Positions 16,384 through 24,866 of a DNA stretch of 64,000 bases are shown in pieces. The notes under the pieces were generated by a model that saw nothing but the letters and a program-made list of their open reading frames with translations, was not told the origin of the DNA and made no database searches. Within the stretch, counting starts at the first letter, position 1; each line of letters opens with the position of its first letter. Source of the stretch: Paenibacillus sp. NFR01 (lineage in GTDB: Bacteria; Bacillota; Bacilli; Paenibacillales; Paenibacillaceae); contig NZ_FOIK01000006.1 in assembly GCF_900111565.1 (NCBI RefSeq), positions 1 through 64,000 of the forward strand, written 5' to 3'. The translations under genes and the position numbers were made by a program.

Positions 16384-16683
16384 ATGGACATGAACGATTC
16401 GTTCAAGGCGCTGGCCGACCCCACCCGCAGGCAAATTCTCCGGCTGCTGCGGGAGCGGGACCGGACCGCCGGGGAGATCGCCGATTTTTTCCAAATGACC
16501 AAACCGAGCATCTCGCATCACCTGACCATCCTAAAGCATGCCGGACTGATTCAGGATACGCGCCAGGGGCAGTTCATTCTGTATTCGCTCGATACAACGG
16601 TGCTTGAAGAGGTGCTTGGCTGGTTTCTGGAACTGACCGGAACGGGAACGGACGACAGCGAAAACGGAGGTAGAGAACAATGA
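16384..16683 (+). CDS. sdpR: SdpR-like ArsR-family repressor
   Basis: A 99-residue winged-helix repressor. FKALADPTRRQILRLL at the N-terminus and the recognition helix MTKPSISHHLTILKHAGLI are the ArsR/SdpR hallmarks; no metal-binding cysteines are present, as in SdpR. In B. subtilis SdpR represses its own operon and is drawn to the membrane by SdpI when the toxin SdpC is bound. The ATG could be at 16384 or 16390: the second gives MNDSFKALADP, the form closest to SdpR. It overlaps the next gene by 4 bases. Confidence 0.85.
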   Translation: MDMNDSFKALADPTRRQILRLLRERDRTAGEIADFFQMTKPSISHHLTILKHAGLIQDTRQGQFILYSLDTTVLEEVLGWFLELTGTGTDDSENGGREQ

Positions 16684-17333
16684 AGAGTTTCAAATGGAAG
16701 TGGCAGGATACGCTGGTGGTCATCCTGGGCGTGTTAACACTGGGGTACGGCCTGATCAATTACGGCAAGCTGCCGGATCAGCTGCCTTCCCATTTTGGCA
16801 TCAGCGGGGAGGTCGACTCTTACTGGAGTAAAAATTCCGTATTCATTCTTGCCGCCGTGATGGGGCTTTTGTTCCCGATCGGCATGCAGTTTATCCGAAA
16901 GATTGATCCGAAGCGGGAAAATTACGAGCGCTTTGAGCACGCCTATAAAATGATCCGGCTGTTTATTGCTGTCGTGTTCGATGCCTTTTTCGTGATATCG
17001 GTCTCCTACGGCCTGGACGATCAATTTCAAGCGGGAAAATGGGCGCTGGTATTGGTGGGGCTGATGATCCTGCTGCTCGGCAACTATTTGCCGCAGGTGA
17101 AAGACAATTATTTTATCGGCATCCGCACGCCGTGGACGCTAAATAACCCCGACGTGTGGCGGCGGACGCACCGCTTCTCCGGTTTGGTATGGACGGCAGG
17201 CGGACTGCTGATTCTTATCGGCGTATTTTTGCCGAAGCCGGCAATGGTAACAATGCTTGTTGCCTCGCTCGCGCTCATCACAATCTTGCCGCTGTTCTAC
17301 TCCTGGATGATATCGGAGCGCAAAAAAGCGTAG
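16680..17333 (+). CDS. sdpI: SdpI-like immunity/signal membrane protein
   Basis: A 217-residue membrane protein with six predicted helices. It has the N-terminal DUF1648 segment (PDQLPSHFGISGEVDSYWSK) and the C-terminal SdpI signature (GNYLPQVKDNYFIGIRTPWTL...VWRRTHR). In B. subtilis SdpI protects against the cannibalism toxin SdpC and acts as the sensor that releases SdpR. ATGA overlap with sdpR shows coupled expression. No sdpABC toxin genes are in the window, so this is an orphan sdpRI pair, which is common in Firmicutes and may serve as immunity to others or as an envelope-stress sensor. Confidence 0.88.
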   Translation: MKSFKWKWQDTLVVILGVLTLGYGLINYGKLPDQLPSHFGISGEVDSYWSKNSVFILAAVMGLLFPIGMQFIRKIDPKRENYERFEHAYKMIRLFIAVVFDAFFVISVSYGLDDQFQAGKWALVLVGLMILLLGNYLPQVKDNYFIGIRTPWTLNNPDVWRRTHRFSGLVWTAGGLLILIGVFLPKPAMVTMLVASLALITILPLFYSWMISERKKA

Positions 17334-17389
17334 GGCTTTGGGAGGGTCCGGCAGGCAGGATAAGCTGTGGGTGCCCCCCGGGAAGCCGG

Positions 17390-17421
17390 ATGCAGATCGG
17401 GGCTTATGCAGATCGGGGCTT
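17390..17421. repeat. Two perfect tandem copies of a 16-bp unit
   Basis: ATGCAGATCGGGGCTT occurs twice in direct succession (17390-17405 and 17406-17421) in the gap between the converging sdpI and O-antigen-ligase-like genes. Probably a slippage duplication. Confidence 0.9.
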
Positions 17422-17431
17422 CTATTGGATC

Positions 17432-20065
17432 TTACGGGATTGCCGCCCCGTCGTCTGCGGTGCCTCCCGATACGGCTTGGCTGCGGAAGCGTTCCGGTTC
17501 CGCAGCCAGCTGGGTCAGCCGGAGCTGCAGGGCTGCGGCTGACGGTCCATATTCGAACCGGCGGTCATTATGGCCGCCGGTTCGTGCTGTTCCGGCGGCC
17601 AGCAGCCGGAACTGCCGCAGCAGCGCCAGCCCTGCGCCGGCGCTGCGCCGGGCGCGGCCCGGATCGCCGGCCAGCCGCTGCGCTGTGGCGATGCCGAGCA
17701 TCCCTTGCGCGGCCTGCATTTGTTTGCCGGCATTGTACCGGTCGAGCCGCAGGCTCCGGCGGGCCCAGTGCAGTGCGTCTGCGGCATCTCCGCTCCTCAT
17801 ATAGCTGCGGGCCAGCGCCCAATTCAGCCGCGGGTCCTCCGTCGACCGGGCCAGACCCTGCTTCAGCGCGGTTTGCTCCTCAGCGGCGGGAAGCAGCCGT
17901 GCCAGCAATAGCACCACGCGCGGCTGGCCCGGATCGTACGCGAGCGATTGCCGCAGCAGCGCAATCTTCACCGCGGGTTCATCCGCTTGCATCGCTTTGC
18001 GGTACAAAGCGTCCCCCTGCGCAGCCGAATAAGCCATCCGTGCGAGCGGAAGCCCCGCCAGGCTGATCGCCAGGATGCAGGCTAAGCCTAGCTGCGGGAA
18101 AATGGAGGTACGGAGATGATAGAATTCGCGGGGCTTTGCCGCTGCCGGGCTGAAAGACGATTGCGGCGGCAGCGGTGAGAAGACAGCCTCCTCATGGCGC
18201 GGGGACCGGGTGATTGCTGACGGCCTGCTCTTGGCTATTGCCGGCGCAATGGACGTTACCGGGGCATATTCGGCAACAGCAAGTGCTGCCAAAAGCGACA
18301 GCAGCAGCCAGATCAGGCCGTAGCTCCAGTCAAAATCGACCGCGCCATGCAGGACGACTGCCGCAAACGGCGCGAACCGCCGCGGCGAAGCTTTGGCGGT
18401 CAGCCAGCCGGCGGCGAGCAGCCACAGCACAACGCCGGCTAATCCCACAATGCCAAGATTGAGCAGAATATCGAGGTAGCCGCTGTGCACCTGGCTGCCC
18501 ACATAGGGGCTGGACTGGACGGCGAGGTAACTGCCGTGCCAGGTCTCGCCCCCGCGGCCCAGCCAGGGTGCCCGCCCCGCGAGCCGCCAGGCATCGCGGT
18601 ACAGCTCGCCGCGGGCCAAGGCGGTCGCCGGCGTGCCGCCGACCCGCCCGCGCACCAGCGGCAGGACGGCGCAGCCTGCCGCCGCCCAGAGCAGCGGCGC
18701 GTACAGCCGCTGCTGTAGCAGACCCGCCGCTCCCTTCGGGCGGCGGGCCAGCCACAGGCCGGCGAGCAGCGCGCCGGCCCAAAGCCCGGCCAGCGCCAGC
18801 AGGCCGGGCCCGGGCTGTACCGCCAGGCCGCCCGCGGCGTACTGGCGGTACAGCAGCGCCGCCGCAGCCAGCGGTGCGGCGGCAGCGGCAAGAAGCGGCG
18901 CGGCCAGCCGCCGCTTCAGGGGCAATGCCGCCGCGGCGGCCGCGGCCGCGGCGAGCCACGCGCCGCGCGACTCGCTGAGCAGCAGCGCGGCGGCGTAGGG
19001 GAACAGCGGCAGCTGGCGAAGCAGCTGCCGCGCGGTTCCTTGCGGGAAGGCTTCGCCCGCAAGGAACCGCATCAAGACTGCCGGGCCCCGCAGCCCCAAA
19101 ACGCCCGTCTTCCCAAACACTGCTTGCGCAGGTCTCGTCGGTTCTGTGCCGGTCGTTCTGCCTGCCCGGCCCCGCAGCCACGCTGTTACTCCGCCTTTTT
19201 GTTCGGTCTCAGCCGAATTCTTACCTGACCCTGCTGCGCTGCTTTTTTTGACATTTGCTTTGCCTTCGGATGTTCTTCCCTTCCGGCCGTGAACCTCCCC
19301 CAGCGGCTCCTGCACCCTGCCGCCATCCTCCCGCACGGCTTCGGCCACTGCGAACCAGCGCTCCAGCCCAAATATCGCCATCACCGCGCCAAAGGTATTG
19401 GGATACTCCAGCAACCCACCCAGTCTCACGCCGGTCGCGCTGATCTCCGGGGAAGCCGTACGCAGGACAGCATAAGGCAGCGGGACGACGCCGCATACCG
19501 CCAGCAGCGCACTCAGGCTGAGCAGCAGGCCAACAATATGCCAAAGCGCGGCAAGGGCGGTACGCCCGCCACGGGTTGCCGTGCTAAGACAGGCAAGCCA
19601 GGCGAATGCGGTATAGAATCCCCAGCGGAAAAGCTCGTTCATCGTCCCGGTTAGGGATACCGGCTCCAGCCGCAAATGCAGCGCATAGAAAGCAGCAATC
19701 ACCGGCGGGGTGAACAGCAGTATGACAAGCACAGGCACGGGCAATCGGAAATCCGGGGCGGAATCATCCTCCGGTTGCTCCTTGAACCGTGCAGATTGCA
19801 GTCCCCCATTGAAACCGGCAACGTTCCGCTGGCGCTTTAATAAGGGTAAAGACGCCGGATTGCATTGGTTTTGATAAACATAAAAAAGCAGACCAAGTCC
19901 GCAGACGATCCCCGCAGGGGGAAGCCAGAATGACAACAAGGGATACATGTCCGCCGTGAAAAACATCCCCCGCAGCAGGCAGGCCGAAAGCGCCGCAACA
20001 GCCACCAAGCCCACCGAAAGAATCCGCAGCGCTGTTAGCGTCGGTCCACTCTTTCTGCCATCCAC
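17432..20065 (-). CDS. O-antigen ligase-like membrane protein with TPR tail
   Basis: An 877-residue polytopic protein. About ten to twelve hydrophobic segments fill residues 10-600, interrupted near 235-300 by a charged loop rich in Lys, Gly and Ser. The SESRGAWLAAAAAAAAALPL segment matches the Wzy_C (O-antigen ligase/polymerase) core, and the large outer loop with RGGETWHGSYLAVQSSPYVGSQVHSG is typical. The C-terminal 250 residues look like TPR repeats (ALARSYMRSGDAADALHWAR). Such proteins join or polymerise cell-surface glycans; the substrate is unknown. The start is GTG with GGAGGGG 7 bases upstream. The central part (about 18.4-19.0 kb) is very GC-rich, encoding Ala-rich helices. Confidence 0.8.
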   Translation of the reverse strand: MDGRKSGPTLTALRILSVGLVAVAALSACLLRGMFFTADMYPLLSFWLPPAGIVCGLGLLFYVYQNQCNPASLPLLKRQRNVAGFNGGLQSARFKEQPEDDSAPDFRLPVPVLVILLFTPPVIAAFYALHLRLEPVSLTGTMNELFRWGFYTAFAWLACLSTATRGGRTALAALWHIVGLLLSLSALLAVCGVVPLPYAVLRTASPEISATGVRLGGLLEYPNTFGAVMAIFGLERWFAVAEAVREDGGRVQEPLGEVHGRKGRTSEGKANVKKSSAAGSGKNSAETEQKGGVTAWLRGRAGRTTGTEPTRPAQAVFGKTGVLGLRGPAVLMRFLAGEAFPQGTARQLLRQLPLFPYAAALLLSESRGAWLAAAAAAAAALPLKRRLAAPLLAAAAAPLAAAALLYRQYAAGGLAVQPGPGLLALAGLWAGALLAGLWLARRPKGAAGLLQQRLYAPLLWAAAGCAVLPLVRGRVGGTPATALARGELYRDAWRLAGRAPWLGRGGETWHGSYLAVQSSPYVGSQVHSGYLDILLNLGIVGLAGVVLWLLAAGWLTAKASPRRFAPFAAVVLHGAVDFDWSYGLIWLLLSLLAALAVAEYAPVTSIAPAIAKSRPSAITRSPRHEEAVFSPLPPQSSFSPAAAKPREFYHLRTSIFPQLGLACILAISLAGLPLARMAYSAAQGDALYRKAMQADEPAVKIALLRQSLAYDPGQPRVVLLLARLLPAAEEQTALKQGLARSTEDPRLNWALARSYMRSGDAADALHWARRSLRLDRYNAGKQMQAAQGMLGIATAQRLAGDPGRARRSAGAGLALLRQFRLLAAGTARTGGHNDRRFEYGPSAAALQLRLTQLAAEPERFRSQAVSGGTADDGAAIP

Positions 20066-20264
20066 TTCCTGTCCCCTCCCTTTGACGTAATGCCCGTCAG
20101 CCGTCCTAATTCCGCTGGCTCCGGTACCTCAGTCACAGTCTCGCCAAAAAAACGGGTAAACAACGGCAACGCAAAAGGACGGTCATTCTCTCTTGAGAAT
20201 AACCGTCCACGATAAAGGTGCTCGATGTGCTGAAACACTAGGCACCAACAACAAATGGCCATCG

Positions 20265-20447
20265 TAACGGACCTGAGCGCCGCTATTCCCGGGAAATAAA
20301 GCTATTTCCCAACGCTATGGACACCAGAGACCTTATTTGATGAAAATGTGCACGAGAACATGGCTTTATCAACAAATAACGGCGCTTCGGTCCGTTAATT
20401 CGCTGAAATGGGCAAAAACAGGCAAATAAGGGCTGTCAGGTCCGTTA
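20265..20447. repeat. 183-bp intergenic element, copy 1 (four 23-bp motifs plus hairpin)
   Basis: Four copies of a 23-bp motif beginning TAACGGAC and ending GCCGTTATT or close to it: forward at 20265-20287 and 20316-20338, inverted at 20375-20397 and 20425-20447. Between the first two is a perfect 8-bp hairpin GGGAAATA/TATTTCCC (20291-20310). The second copy of the whole element at 51021-51203 has the same order, orientation and total length. It lies in a 757-bp gap without a gene, upstream of the GTG start of the O-antigen-ligase-like gene. Not a known named element to me. Confidence 0.85.
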
Positions 20448-20822
20448 GCTGCTTTCCGCTAACGTTCTTTCCATGAAAATTGCAGCGCAAAGAACTATAG
20501 GTTTGCTGTGCGGCCTTTGCTGCAGCTGTTGGAAATTTTTGAAACTCCTTTATGGTGCTTTGGCAGTTTTGGAGGCTTTTGTACTGCTTTTGTGGTGCGG
20601 CTTTAGGCCTTTGTCCAGCTTTTGTGTGTATCTCACCTTTTGGCGGCTTCTGCGCTGCTCTTTGTGAAGCGGCTTTTGTGCGGACTGTTCCCTTAGCCAG
20701 CTGTTGCCGGCTTGCCATACTCAGGCTTCGCGCCGGGATTCCCCCCAACCGGAGAAAATCTCTCGCGTTCCGCCAGCGCCAGCACTACCCCTTGCCTTCA
20801 TTACCCGCAACCTCCAACCGCC
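20448..20822. other. Rest of gene-free stretch with irregular GCTTTTGTG repeats
   Basis: I see no supportable gene here. The stretch 20570-20690 contains several imperfect copies of GCTTTTGTG-like words and is rich in T and G on the plus strand. An open frame on the minus strand covers it but has no ribosome site and reads as low-complexity basic sequence. Confidence 0.5.
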
Positions 20823-22004
20823 TTATTCCACCGCTTGTCCGGCAGGCAAACGGCCCTCCAGCGCGCGTTCCAGGTAAGGCTTGGCCCCCAGAAAATCACG
20901 GAAAGCGGCATATTCCCGCCACTTGGCGGCCTGGTCGCCGCTCGGACTTTTGACGGCACGGATCAGGATGTTCTTCGGCGTGTGCTCCATGTCGATGAAC
21001 TCCAGCAGCTGGGTACGGTAACCGACCAGGTCCAGCAGCTTGGCGCGGATGGCGTCGGTCGCGAGCGCCGAAAAGCGTTCCTTGAGAATCCCGTGCGACA
21101 GCAGGGGACTAAGCACGTCATTGTCGATCTGGCCAAACAGCTCATGTTGGCAGCATGGCACCGAAAGAATGACGGAGGCGCCCCAGCGGACGGCTTTTTC
21201 AAGGGCGGCGTCGGTCGCCGTATCGCAGGCATGCAGGGTGACGACCATGTCGACCTGCTCCAGCTCATTGTATTCGGCGATATCGCCCACGAGGAAGCGG
21301 AGCTTGTCGTAGCCCAGCTTGTCGGCCAGCTCGCTGCAATGCGCGATAACGTCCGCTTTCAGATCAAGGCCGACGATGCTCAACTCCCGCCGTTCGCGCA
21401 CGGCCAAATAATGATACAGCGCAAACGTCAAATACGATTTGCCGCAGCCGAAATCGACGATGGTCAGCGGCCGGCCCGAAGGCAGATCGGCAAGCACGTC
21501 CTCCACCATCTCCAGGAAACGGTTGATCTGGCGGAACTTATCGTATTTCTTGGCCAGCACCTTGCCTTCGGCGTTCATGATCCCGAGCTCCACCAGAAAC
21601 GGCACCGGCTCGCCCTCATCCAGCACATATTGCTTCTTGCGGTTATGGGCCAAGCTGCCTGCCGTTTTTTTGGTCGGTGACTTGGTCAGGACCGACACCT
21701 TGAATTTCTTGCTGATCAGCACCTGATAATCCGCTTCGGCCGTGCAGACCAGCGCCTGGCGGAAGGTGGCGCGAAGCAGCGCCATCATTTCTTCGGCTGC
21801 TTGTTCCTCAGGAATATTGCGGTGCTCGACCTTCGGTCCGGTAAAATAGGCGAACTGATAGTGCAGCTTGCCCTTCAGTTCCACCGGCTTGATCTGCACC
21901 TTGCTGTATGTGGCTTCGCCCTTGCTGCGCAGCTGGCTGAAGCTGGCGGTAATCAGCGTCCGGGCGGTAACGATTTGTTCGATTAATGCCTGTAAAGATT
22001 CCAC
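20823..22004 (-). CDS. SAM-dependent methyltransferase (Methyltransf_32/METTL25-like)
   Basis: A 393-residue cytosolic protein. The C-terminal two thirds (about 150-370) are a class I methyltransferase: motif I is TIVDFGCGKSYLTFALYHYL, followed by SIVGLDLKADVI and VVTLHACDTATD, then SVPCCQHE, the form typical of the METTL25/Methyltransf_32 group. The N-terminal part (about 1-130) is a family-specific region of unknown role. The substrate is not known; rRNA or tRNA has been suggested for relatives. The start is GTG with GAGAGGT about 6 bases upstream. A 390-residue homologue is common in Paenibacillus and Bacillus. Confidence 0.85.
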   Translation of the reverse strand: MESLQALIEQIVTARTLITASFSQLRSKGEATYSKVQIKPVELKGKLHYQFAYFTGPKVEHRNIPEEQAAEEMMALLRATFRQALVCTAEADYQVLISKKFKVSVLTKSPTKKTAGSLAHNRKKQYVLDEGEPVPFLVELGIMNAEGKVLAKKYDKFRQINRFLEMVEDVLADLPSGRPLTIVDFGCGKSYLTFALYHYLAVRERRELSIVGLDLKADVIAHCSELADKLGYDKLRFLVGDIAEYNELEQVDMVVTLHACDTATDAALEKAVRWGASVILSVPCCQHELFGQIDNDVLSPLLSHGILKERFSALATDAIRAKLLDLVGYRTQLLEFIDMEHTPKNILIRAVKSPSGDQAAKWREYAAFRDFLGAKPYLERALEGRLPAGQAVE

Positions 22005-22084
22005 GGCGTACCTCTCGCTTTCTGCTCAAAAATAAGCACCGCTATTATAGCATAATTCGGCGCAAGAAATGAGAACGGCCTCCG

Positions 22085-22750
22085 TCAAGGGCTGACCGAC
22101 TTCGCGGTTAACCGCGCCCATTCTTCCCGGCCCTGACGGACTTCGTCCAGCGGCAAGCCGCCCTGCTCCAGCTTTTCCTGCGGCAGCAGCAGCAATCGCT
22201 CATACCAGGCGCTGCCTTCCGCGCCTACGTCTTCTCCCTGCTCCCATAACCGGTACAGACTGTCTTCCGCTTTGGCATACCGGCCCAGCGACTCCAGATA
22301 AGGCCACAGCAAATGTTCGGTGGCCACGGGAAGCCTGTACCGCTCCGTTTCGGCCAGCAGGCTGTCCACCTCTGCGGTCAAGCCGAGCAAAGACCGGTCC
22401 GCGCCGCCGCGGTCGGCGTACAGGAATAGATGCAGCGACCGCAGATTCCGCTGCAGCGATTCTTCGCTTTTTCCGGCAGCACCATAGATAGAGGCCTCTT
22501 CCTTGAGGAGCCGGGCGACGCCCTGCAGCTTGTCGGTCTCCAGCACCCCGCCCAGCCGGAACATGTTGATGAGATCATCCAGGGCCAAAGAGTTCATCAG
22601 CCTGGAGTTGAGGCGGAAATGCCGGTTCAGCAGTTCATCGACTTCCCATAACGCCTCGGTATTTTTTCGTTCTTGCTTGAGCGTGAACACCTTGGCGACC
22701 ATCGCGGTCATGTCTTCAATCATGCGTACAATGTAATCCCTGCGGAACAA
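22085..22750 (-). CDS. DUF6483-family protein
   Basis: A 221-residue, largely helical cytosolic protein that begins MFRRDYIVRMIEDMTAMVAKVF, a start typical of the DUF6483 family in Firmicutes. No catalytic motif is visible; the repeated amphipathic helices (ESLQRNLRSLHLFLYADR, YAKAEDSLYRLWEQGED) suggest a TPR-like scaffold. The start is TTG with GGGGAG 6 bases upstream. It is followed by the methyltransferase gene on the same strand after 80 bp, with no terminator between, so the two may be one unit. Confidence 0.7.
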   Translation of the reverse strand: MFRRDYIVRMIEDMTAMVAKVFTLKQERKNTEALWEVDELLNRHFRLNSRLMNSLALDDLINMFRLGGVLETDKLQGVARLLKEEASIYGAAGKSEESLQRNLRSLHLFLYADRGGADRSLLGLTAEVDSLLAETERYRLPVATEHLLWPYLESLGRYAKAEDSLYRLWEQGEDVGAEGSAWYERLLLLPQEKLEQGGLPLDEVRQGREEWARLTAKSVSP

Positions 22751-22840
22751 AGCAGTCTCCCCTTTCCCGTGTACGAGTCTGTACTCTGCCTGGCTTTATC
22801 TTAACTCATACGTGGGGAGAGGTTCCACTTGCGCTCCATA

Positions 22841-22869
22841 TTGACGGAAACCAGGCGGCAAGCTATACT
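22841..22869 (+). promoter_or_regulatory. Promoter of the winged-helix/MFS operon
   Basis: TTGACG (22841-22846), 17-bp spacer, TATACT (22864-22869) on the plus strand, about 140 bp before the regulator gene. The intervening leader holds a 33-codon open frame (22895-22996) whose start has only a poor ribosome site. Confidence 0.7.
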
Positions 22870-23010
22870 CGAAATAACCGATCTGGATTACAGAATGATC
22901 CAATTCGCAGAACATGCCGGACTGCAGAACGAACCTTACTACAGTACAAATTTTATCGAGGAAGGCTGTTCTCAACCTTTTTCTAAAATTCATTAAAGGA
23001 GCACATGCGG

Positions 23011-23502
23011 ATGGAACCCTTCCCTAAACCTTTGGAGATCACTTCCGAACAGAGCAAACTGCTTGAATCCGCGCTGCGGATCAAAATCATGCACATGCTG
23101 GCCGATACGCCGCTGACCTCGAAGCAGGTTGCCGACCGCCTGCACAAAACGCCGGGCAATGTCCATTACCATATGATGAAGCTGTATGAGGGCGGATTGC
23201 TCGAGCTGGTACGGACGGAGACGGCCGGCGGAATCGTCCAGAAGTTTTACCGCTCCAAAGCGACCTGGTTCAACGGCCCGGAATTCAGCGGCTTCCAGTT
23301 TACGCCGGAGAATACGGTGGAGCATTTCACCACGAGGCTGACGCTGTCATCCGAAGAACTGGCGCTTTTCCGCCGGGATCTGATGGCTTTCATCTCCTCC
23401 TGGGAATCCAAAGTTACCCATGGCGGCGAATACGGCCTCGACATCGTGCTCGGCCGTTTACAGCCGGAAAACGAAGAGGCCCATCCCGAGGTGAGCCCAT
23501 AG
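23011..23502 (+). CDS. Winged-helix transcriptional regulator (ArsR-like)
   Basis: A 163-residue regulator. The winged helix lies at about 20-90: LESALRIKIMHMLADTPLTSKQVADRL followed by the recognition helix TPGNVHYHMMKLYEGGLLEL, as in the HTH_20/ArsR-like group. The C-terminal part may hold a dimer or ligand domain (TVEHFTTRLTLSSEELALF). Two in-frame ATGs exist; the one at 23011 is 9 bases after AAAGGAG, while the one at 23005 is only 3 bases away, so the later is preferred. It is directly followed by an MFS exporter gene and probably controls it; the inducing compound cannot be predicted. Confidence 0.82.
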   Translation: MEPFPKPLEITSEQSKLLESALRIKIMHMLADTPLTSKQVADRLHKTPGNVHYHMMKLYEGGLLELVRTETAGGIVQKFYRSKATWFNGPEFSGFQFTPENTVEHFTTRLTLSSEELALFRRDLMAFISSWESKVTHGGEYGLDIVLGRLQPENEEAHPEVSP

Positions 23503-24804
23503 ATGTTGCCTGCCCCCGCCGAAGACGTCAAACAGCGTCCGCTGCAGCGTTTTCTCGCCCCGTTTGCCGCGTCGAGAGCCTTTTTGTTCTTATGGCTCGG
23601 ACATATGGTCTCCTTCCTCGGCAGTTCGATTACCATGGTGATCCTGCCCGTGCTGATCTACTCGCTGACCGGATCCACGACGATCATGGGGATGATTATG
23701 GCCGCCTATATGCTGCCGAACGTGATTATGCTGCCGATCTCCGGCCATATCGTCGATAAGTATGACCGTGTCCGTATCATGATGCTGGCCGATGTCGCCC
23801 GATTCCTTATTATGGCGGCTACAGCCGTTTTATCGCTTACCGGCGTGCTCAGCATTCCGATGCTGTACGTGTTGTTCGCCATCTACGGTCTGCTCGACGG
23901 CCTCTTTCAGCCCGCTTATGCCGCGATGCGGGCCACGGTGTTCACGCCGGACATCCGCATCGCCGCCAACTCGCTGACGCAAATGACAACGCAGGCCATC
24001 CGCCTGCTCGGTCCTTCGCTGGGTGGCCTGCTCGTTACCCATTTTGCGGCGGGTACGGGCTTTGGCCTGGATGCCTTCAGCTACCTGATCTCGCTCGTCT
24101 GCCTCATCTTCTTGCGCAGGGTGCTGACCGGCCGTTACAACGCCGCTTCCGCGCCCGCGGCCGTCCAAACCGCGGTCCCTGTTAAGGAGAGGATTGCCGG
24201 GCATTGGAAAGGCGATTTCAAGGAAGGGTTAGCCGTGCTGCGCAGCCATCCCTGGCTTTGGATCACCATTCTGGCCTTTTCGTTCATTAACATCTGTTAC
24301 GGAGGCGTTACTACCGTCCTGGTTCCCTGGCTGTTCAAGGTACATCACGGCTGGAGCCCCTCCGTCTATGGGCTGGCGCTGACCTTCTCCGGCGTTGGCG
24401 CGTTGTGCGCCGGGTTTATCTATGGCCTTCGCTCCAGCTGGAAACACCGCGGATGGATGGCCTACGGCGGCGTCCTGCTGAGCGGCTTGGCGCTGCTGGC
24501 GCTGCCGTTTGCGCCAAATCCGGCCGTTGCGATAGCGCTGTTTGCCCTTGATGGCTTCGGCTTGATGATCTTCGGGCTGATCTGGGAGATCAGCCTGCAG
24601 GAGCTGGTGCCGCAGGAAGCGTTCGGCCGCGTCGCCAGCCTCGACATGCTGGGCTCCTTCGCCCTGCTTCCGGTCGGGTACATCGTGGTCGGCAGCCTGG
24701 CCGACGCTTTCGGCGGCATAATTACGATGGCGCTGTTCGCTTTGGCCGGCATCGCCTGCACCGCGCTGGTGCTGATGAATCCGGCCATCCGCAAATTCCA
24801 ATAA
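23503..24804 (+). CDS. MFS transporter, MFS_3/macrolide-efflux type
   Basis: A 433-residue exporter with twelve predicted helices. The family loop motif between helices 2 and 3 is visible as GHIVDKYDRVRIMM (G-x-x-x-D-r-x-x-R form), and LTQMTTQAIRLLGPSLGGLL is the typical helix 5 region of the MefA/MFS_3 group, which includes macrolide and siderophore exporters. The ATG begins at the base after the regulator's stop codon, with GAGGTG 9 bases upstream, so the two genes form an operon. A long hairpin terminator follows within 2 bp of the stop. Substrate unknown. Confidence 0.88.
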   Translation: MLPAPAEDVKQRPLQRFLAPFAASRAFLFLWLGHMVSFLGSSITMVILPVLIYSLTGSTTIMGMIMAAYMLPNVIMLPISGHIVDKYDRVRIMMLADVARFLIMAATAVLSLTGVLSIPMLYVLFAIYGLLDGLFQPAYAAMRATVFTPDIRIAANSLTQMTTQAIRLLGPSLGGLLVTHFAAGTGFGLDAFSYLISLVCLIFLRRVLTGRYNAASAPAAVQTAVPVKERIAGHWKGDFKEGLAVLRSHPWLWITILAFSFINICYGGVTTVLVPWLFKVHHGWSPSVYGLALTFSGVGALCAGFIYGLRSSWKHRGWMAYGGVLLSGLALLALPFAPNPAVAIALFALDGFGLMIFGLIWEISLQELVPQEAFGRVASLDMLGSFALLPVGYIVVGSLADAFGGIITMALFALAGIACTALVLMNPAIRKFQ

Positions 24805-24805
24805 A

Positions 24806-24849
24806 AAATAGTCCCAGGTTCCGTTGTAAGGCGGAACCCGGGACTATTT
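24806..24849. terminator. Bidirectional terminator between MFS and hydrolase genes
   Basis: An 18-bp stem with one mismatch (24806-24823 with 24832-24849) lies between two converging genes. On the minus strand the stem is followed by TTTTTTA, and on the plus strand by TTTGATTTT, so it can serve both, more strongly for the minus-strand gene. Confidence 0.9.
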
Positions 24850-24866
24850 GATTTTGATATCTGCGT

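Noticed and set aside
18330..19181. Several long frames in the GC-rich part of the O-antigen-ligase-like gene
   Set aside because: High GC removes stop codons in all frames; only the 877-residue frame has membrane helices and a domain.
20395..20748. 117-codon open frame on the minus strand in the gene-free region
   Set aside because: No ribosome site, low-complexity basic sequence, and its 3' part runs through the 183-bp repeat element.
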